A stretch of DNA of 7,329 nucleotides, taken from assembly GCA_016788805.1 (NCBI GenBank), contig JAEUSE010000045.1:1-7329 (forward strand), given 5' to 3'. Shown in pieces: positions 4,896 through 7,329 of the stretch. Each line of letters opens with the position of its first letter. Position 1 is the stretch's first letter. Made by a program: the position numbers and the translations under genes. Under the pieces are notes generated by a model. That model was not told the DNA's origin, searched no databases, and worked only from the letters and a program-made list of their open reading frames with translations. The DNA comes from Candidatus Doudnabacteria bacterium (GTDB lineage Bacteria > Patescibacteriota > Doudnabacteria > UBA920).

Positions 4896-6530
4896 TTACT
4901 TTAGCAATTTTAAAGCTTTCGCGCAACGCATGCCGATGCCGCTCACGCCGCTGACCAACATGCGAGCCTCTGCAAGACCCGCCACGTACGCGAAACCCAA
5001 AAAGACCAAGCCGCCTAAAACACTCGCACTGGCTGCCTGGATAACCAAACCTAGCCAGGTGTGTGTGTCCACTCGCGAAGCAACTACATATAAAACGCTG
5101 TAGGCTACGCAAGCCAACGCAAAGACCGCGACAAGCAAGTGCCAAAGCCACCCGGCGGCTCGTTGTTCTTCCGCCACAATCGCAGCTACACCTTCCGGAC
5201 TGCGGGCCAAATCTCGACGCAGCCAACCATACAAGAGCAATGCGTTAAAAGTCACGCCGACTGTGTAGCCCGCTACTACACCGATAATCCCATAACCGCC
5301 TACCAACCACCAAGACACCAACAAGCTCACTACCACCCCGAAAACGTTGCCCAATACGGGTGTGAGCGTCTGTTTTCGGGCCAACAACGCTCGGGAAAAT
5401 ACCGGCACCAAAGACTGTCCAATAAGTGAAAAGGCAAATACCCCCAACACCGCCAACGTTGCTTGGGTATCCTCCCAGCTAAACTGCCCGGCACCATACA
5501 AGATACGCACCAGGTGAGCACGTAGCAAGAGCAATAACACCGCAATAGGAGTCATATAAAACAACACTCGAAGCACGGTTTCGCTCAAGGTACTCACATA
5601 GCCCCGTATATTCGCACGGGCGTGCAGCTCCGCCAAATGAGGAAACGCGCTCACCGCCGCGGCGAATGCAAACACCCCTACAGGCACTGCCTGCAAATCA
5701 AACGCAAGATGGAATACCGATATGGAACCCGCTGCCAAATACGAACCAAAAATTGCCGCAAGCAACATACTCACCTGCGAGAGATCTATAGTCAATAACC
5801 GCGGCACATACAGACGTAAGACATCTCTAAACCCCGGTTCGCGCAAACTCAACACCGGCCGCCACTGTAAACCGATACTATATAGTTCCGGTAACTGACA
5901 TGCCAAGTTCAAGACTGCGCCCAAAATGACCCCGTAGCCCAAGCCGGCCAAACCATACACCGGGTACAGCCAGACTACGCCGGCAATTAAACCCAAGTTG
6001 TAAAAAATCGGACCAATTCCCGCCCACAAAAAACGTTTTGCCGCATTAAGTGCTGTGGTAGTTAAATTCGCTATGGACAACAATACCTGGGCAGCCAGAA
6101 TAAGGCGGGTGAGCATAACCACGTCTTGTTGTTGCGCCGGGGAGAAACCGGGTACAATCAGCGAAACGAGGTACGGAGCCCCTAAGCCAACGAGTCCGCA
6201 CAGGACAAGCATGCACAGGCTGGCAATGTTAATTAAATTAGCCACCATGCGGGGAGCTCGATCCGGTTTACGCACAAAATACTCCGCGATCACCGGCAGG
6301 GCCGCAACTGACAAAGTTCCCACAATAAATAATCCCATCAAAAAATCCGGAATCCGAAAAGCCGCGTAGTACGTATCCAAAATTTCCCCTGCGCCAAAAT
6401 AACTCGTAAAAATGCGCACCCGTAACAGGCCGACCACCCGAGACACCAAAGTCAAAAAAGCCAGCAGCAACGCGGCCTGCGCAAGTGTCTGTTCTAAGCG
6501 GGGAACTTTATTCTGTCCGGATTCATTCAT
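4896..6530 (-). CDS. murJ: Lipid II flippase MurJ (MviN family)
   Basis: A 544-residue polytopic membrane protein, hydrophobic along almost its whole length, consistent with the 14-helix MOP-superfamily fold. The N-terminal MurJ signature is strong: S-R-V-V-G-L-L-R (30-37), F-G-A-G-E-I-L-D-T-Y-Y-A-A-F-R-I-P-D (45-62), then F-I-V-G-T-L-S-V-A-A-L-P-V-I-A-E-Y (68-84). The Arg residues 31, 37 and 59 correspond to the conserved cavity arginines in characterised MurJ proteins. MurJ flips the peptidoglycan precursor lipid II across the cytoplasmic membrane. A polar loop (about R-R-D-L-A-R-S-P-E-G-V-A) precedes the last two helices. Length is within the family range. The ATG at 6530 is 3 nt after the DUF4012 stop, indicating an operon and likely translational coupling. 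Only a weak AGG lies 13 nt upstream, within the DUF4012 reading frame. Confidence 0.96.
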   Translation of the reverse strand: MNESGQNKVPRLEQTLAQAALLLAFLTLVSRVVGLLRVRIFTSYFGAGEILDTYYAAFRIPDFLMGLFIVGTLSVAALPVIAEYFVRKPDRAPRMVANLINIASLCMLVLCGLVGLGAPYLVSLIVPGFSPAQQQDVVMLTRLILAAQVLLSIANLTTTALNAAKRFLWAGIGPIFYNLGLIAGVVWLYPVYGLAGLGYGVILGAVLNLACQLPELYSIGLQWRPVLSLREPGFRDVLRLYVPRLLTIDLSQVSMLLAAIFGSYLAAGSISVFHLAFDLQAVPVGVFAFAAAVSAFPHLAELHARANIRGYVSTLSETVLRVLFYMTPIAVLLLLLRAHLVRILYGAGQFSWEDTQATLAVLGVFAFSLIGQSLVPVFSRALLARKQTLTPVLGNVFGVVVSLLVSWWLVGGYGIIGVVAGYTVGVTFNALLLYGWLRRDLARSPEGVAAIVAEEQRAAGWLWHLLVAVFALACVAYSVLYVVASRVDTHTWLGLVIQAASASVLGGLVFLGFAYVAGLAEARMLVSGVSGIGMRCAKALKLLK

Positions 6531-6533
6531 ATG

Positions 6534-7329
6534 CTATTCAGCCTGCAACACCAAACCATAAAACCTGTCTCTATCAAACTCAATCTGCTTTGTGACACTT
6601 GGCCCGACCTCGGTCCGGTCACTGGCCCAAAGTATACGCCGACCGGGGATTTCAAGTGTATATCGCACCGTCTGCGCGGGACTCCCGGCCTGTTTTTGTA
6701 ATAATACGGAGTACCGATCCAAAGTCTCAATTCTAAACGGTAGTTCGTACGTTACTTCCACCGTAGCTTCTTGCCCACCGTTTAACTCTATCCAGTTACC
6801 AAAAAAAGTTTTACCGGCTTCTTGTCCCACCAACATGCCGCTTGCGACCTCTCGCACCGCATGCGCCTCCCACGCGGCCACCTTGGCATGTACCGTCCCC
6901 TGCGTGATATATTTTGCGTCTAAATCCACATAGGAAAAGCCTTTACTCGAAAGCAACTTACTTCCCCGTGGTACAAAAATACGCATGAACGTTTTATTGC
7001 TCAAGCCAGGTACGTCCGGCAAAGGATTCCTTCGATGAATTCGCAGCGTGTTTTCCACCGCGCCGTTTGCCGCAATTCGGCTCGATAACGAAATGTCCTG
7101 TTGAATGGCTGTGTCAGTTTTTGTACCACCCAAATTACTGGAAACAATGCTCAGGTAGTCTCGCGTAGTGGTGCGAATCCTCCCCGCCCAACCCAATGTT
7201 TCCAACCGCTTTTGTAACGCTTCGTCTCGGGCATAGAGCTGTATATCACGAGTCACTAAACTTTGCTGTACTGCTCTCAAAATTTCCGGTAAACGCTGAG
7301 GGGGAAGCCCGGATACCCGGTTAAGCAAC
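6534..7329 (-). CDS. DUF4012 protein, C-terminal part (cut by right edge)
   Basis: The reading frame is open to the right edge; the first visible codon is TTG at 7328, which is simply where the window cuts, not a start. The visible 264 residues match the C-terminal part of DUF4012 proteins: a helical segment ending I-Q-L-Y-A-R-D-E-A-L-Q-K-R-L-E-T-L-G-W-A-G-R, then D-Y-L-S-I-V-S-S-N-L-G-G-T-K-T-D (the conserved D-x-L-x-V-x-x-S-N-x-G-x-x-K motif), and M-R-I-F-V-P-R-G-S-K-L-L (conserved Y-x-R-x-Y-V-P-x-G-S-x-L). A beta-rich tail follows. Family function is unknown. Full-length members usually have an N-terminal membrane anchor and are thought to be surface or envelope proteins in Patescibacteria and Actinobacteria. 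The 3-nt spacing to murJ supports an envelope-related operon, which is an inference. Confidence 0.85.
   Translation of the reverse strand, partial: LLNRVSGLPPQRLPEILRAVQQSLVTRDIQLYARDEALQKRLETLGWAGRIRTTTRDYLSIVSSNLGGTKTDTAIQQDISLSSRIAANGAVENTLRIHRRNPLPDVPGLSNKTFMRIFVPRGSKLLSSKGFSYVDLDAKYITQGTVHAKVAAWEAHAVREVASGMLVGQEAGKTFFGNWIELNGGQEATVEVTYELPFRIETLDRYSVLLQKQAGSPAQTVRYTLEIPGRRILWASDRTEVGPSVTKQIEFDRDRFYGLVLQAE

Noticed and set aside
1092..5248. Many open frames on the plus strand and in other minus frames, for example 1092-1448, 2047-2454, 3819-4121, 5063-5429.
   Set aside because: They lie opposite or out of frame with strongly supported genes, have odd composition, and show no family motifs, so they are shadow frames.

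Overview
The window looks like a piece of a small-genome bacterium of the Patescibacteria/CPR type, probably Parcubacteria-like. This is an inference from gene content: a DUF4012 protein beside MurJ, a bPH2 membrane protein, a short FtsB-like protein ending in an aromatic W-W-D-Y-F-F tail, a SurA/parvulin-like protein, a 34-residue membrane peptide, and a LepA whose G domain carries a repeat-derived insertion. The starts also mostly lack Shine-Dalgarno sequences. Every supported gene lies on the minus strand, so the biological order runs from the right edge to the left.

Right part (7329 to 4896): the C-terminal part of a DUF4012 protein, cut by the window edge, is followed 3 nt later by the lipid II flippase gene murJ. 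A 144-bp gap with small hairpins, a dispersed repeat and a probable promoter leads to lepA (4751 to 2901), the back-translocating GTPase EF4. lepA ends at a 44-bp perfect palindrome.

Middle part (2820 to 704): a very small membrane peptide gene appears to have an extended -10 promoter placed for leaderless translation. It is followed by a two-helix PH-domain protein, an FtsB/DivIC-like divisome protein, and a membrane-anchored SurA/PrsA-like peptidyl-prolyl isomerase whose start lies 11 nt after the ftsB-like stop.

Left part (703 to 1): a gene-poor stretch with many inverted repeats and one tRNA-Gly(CCC). A 17-bp perfect hairpin begins exactly on the tRNA CCA end. The last 21 nt of the tRNA region are duplicated exactly 196 bp further downstream, and the second copy sits at the 5' edge of a GIY-YIG nuclease reading frame that has no start codon and runs off the window. 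This resembles an old integration or rearrangement scar at a tRNA, but no integrase is visible.

Functionally, the middle and right genes are mostly envelope and division functions (peptidoglycan precursor flipping, septum formation, extracytoplasmic folding), with one translation factor among them. I see no CRISPR array, insertion sequence, rRNA or obvious new multi-gene system. The most unusual signals are the tRNA-end duplication, the long hairpins without U-tracts, and the heptamer repeat inside lepA.
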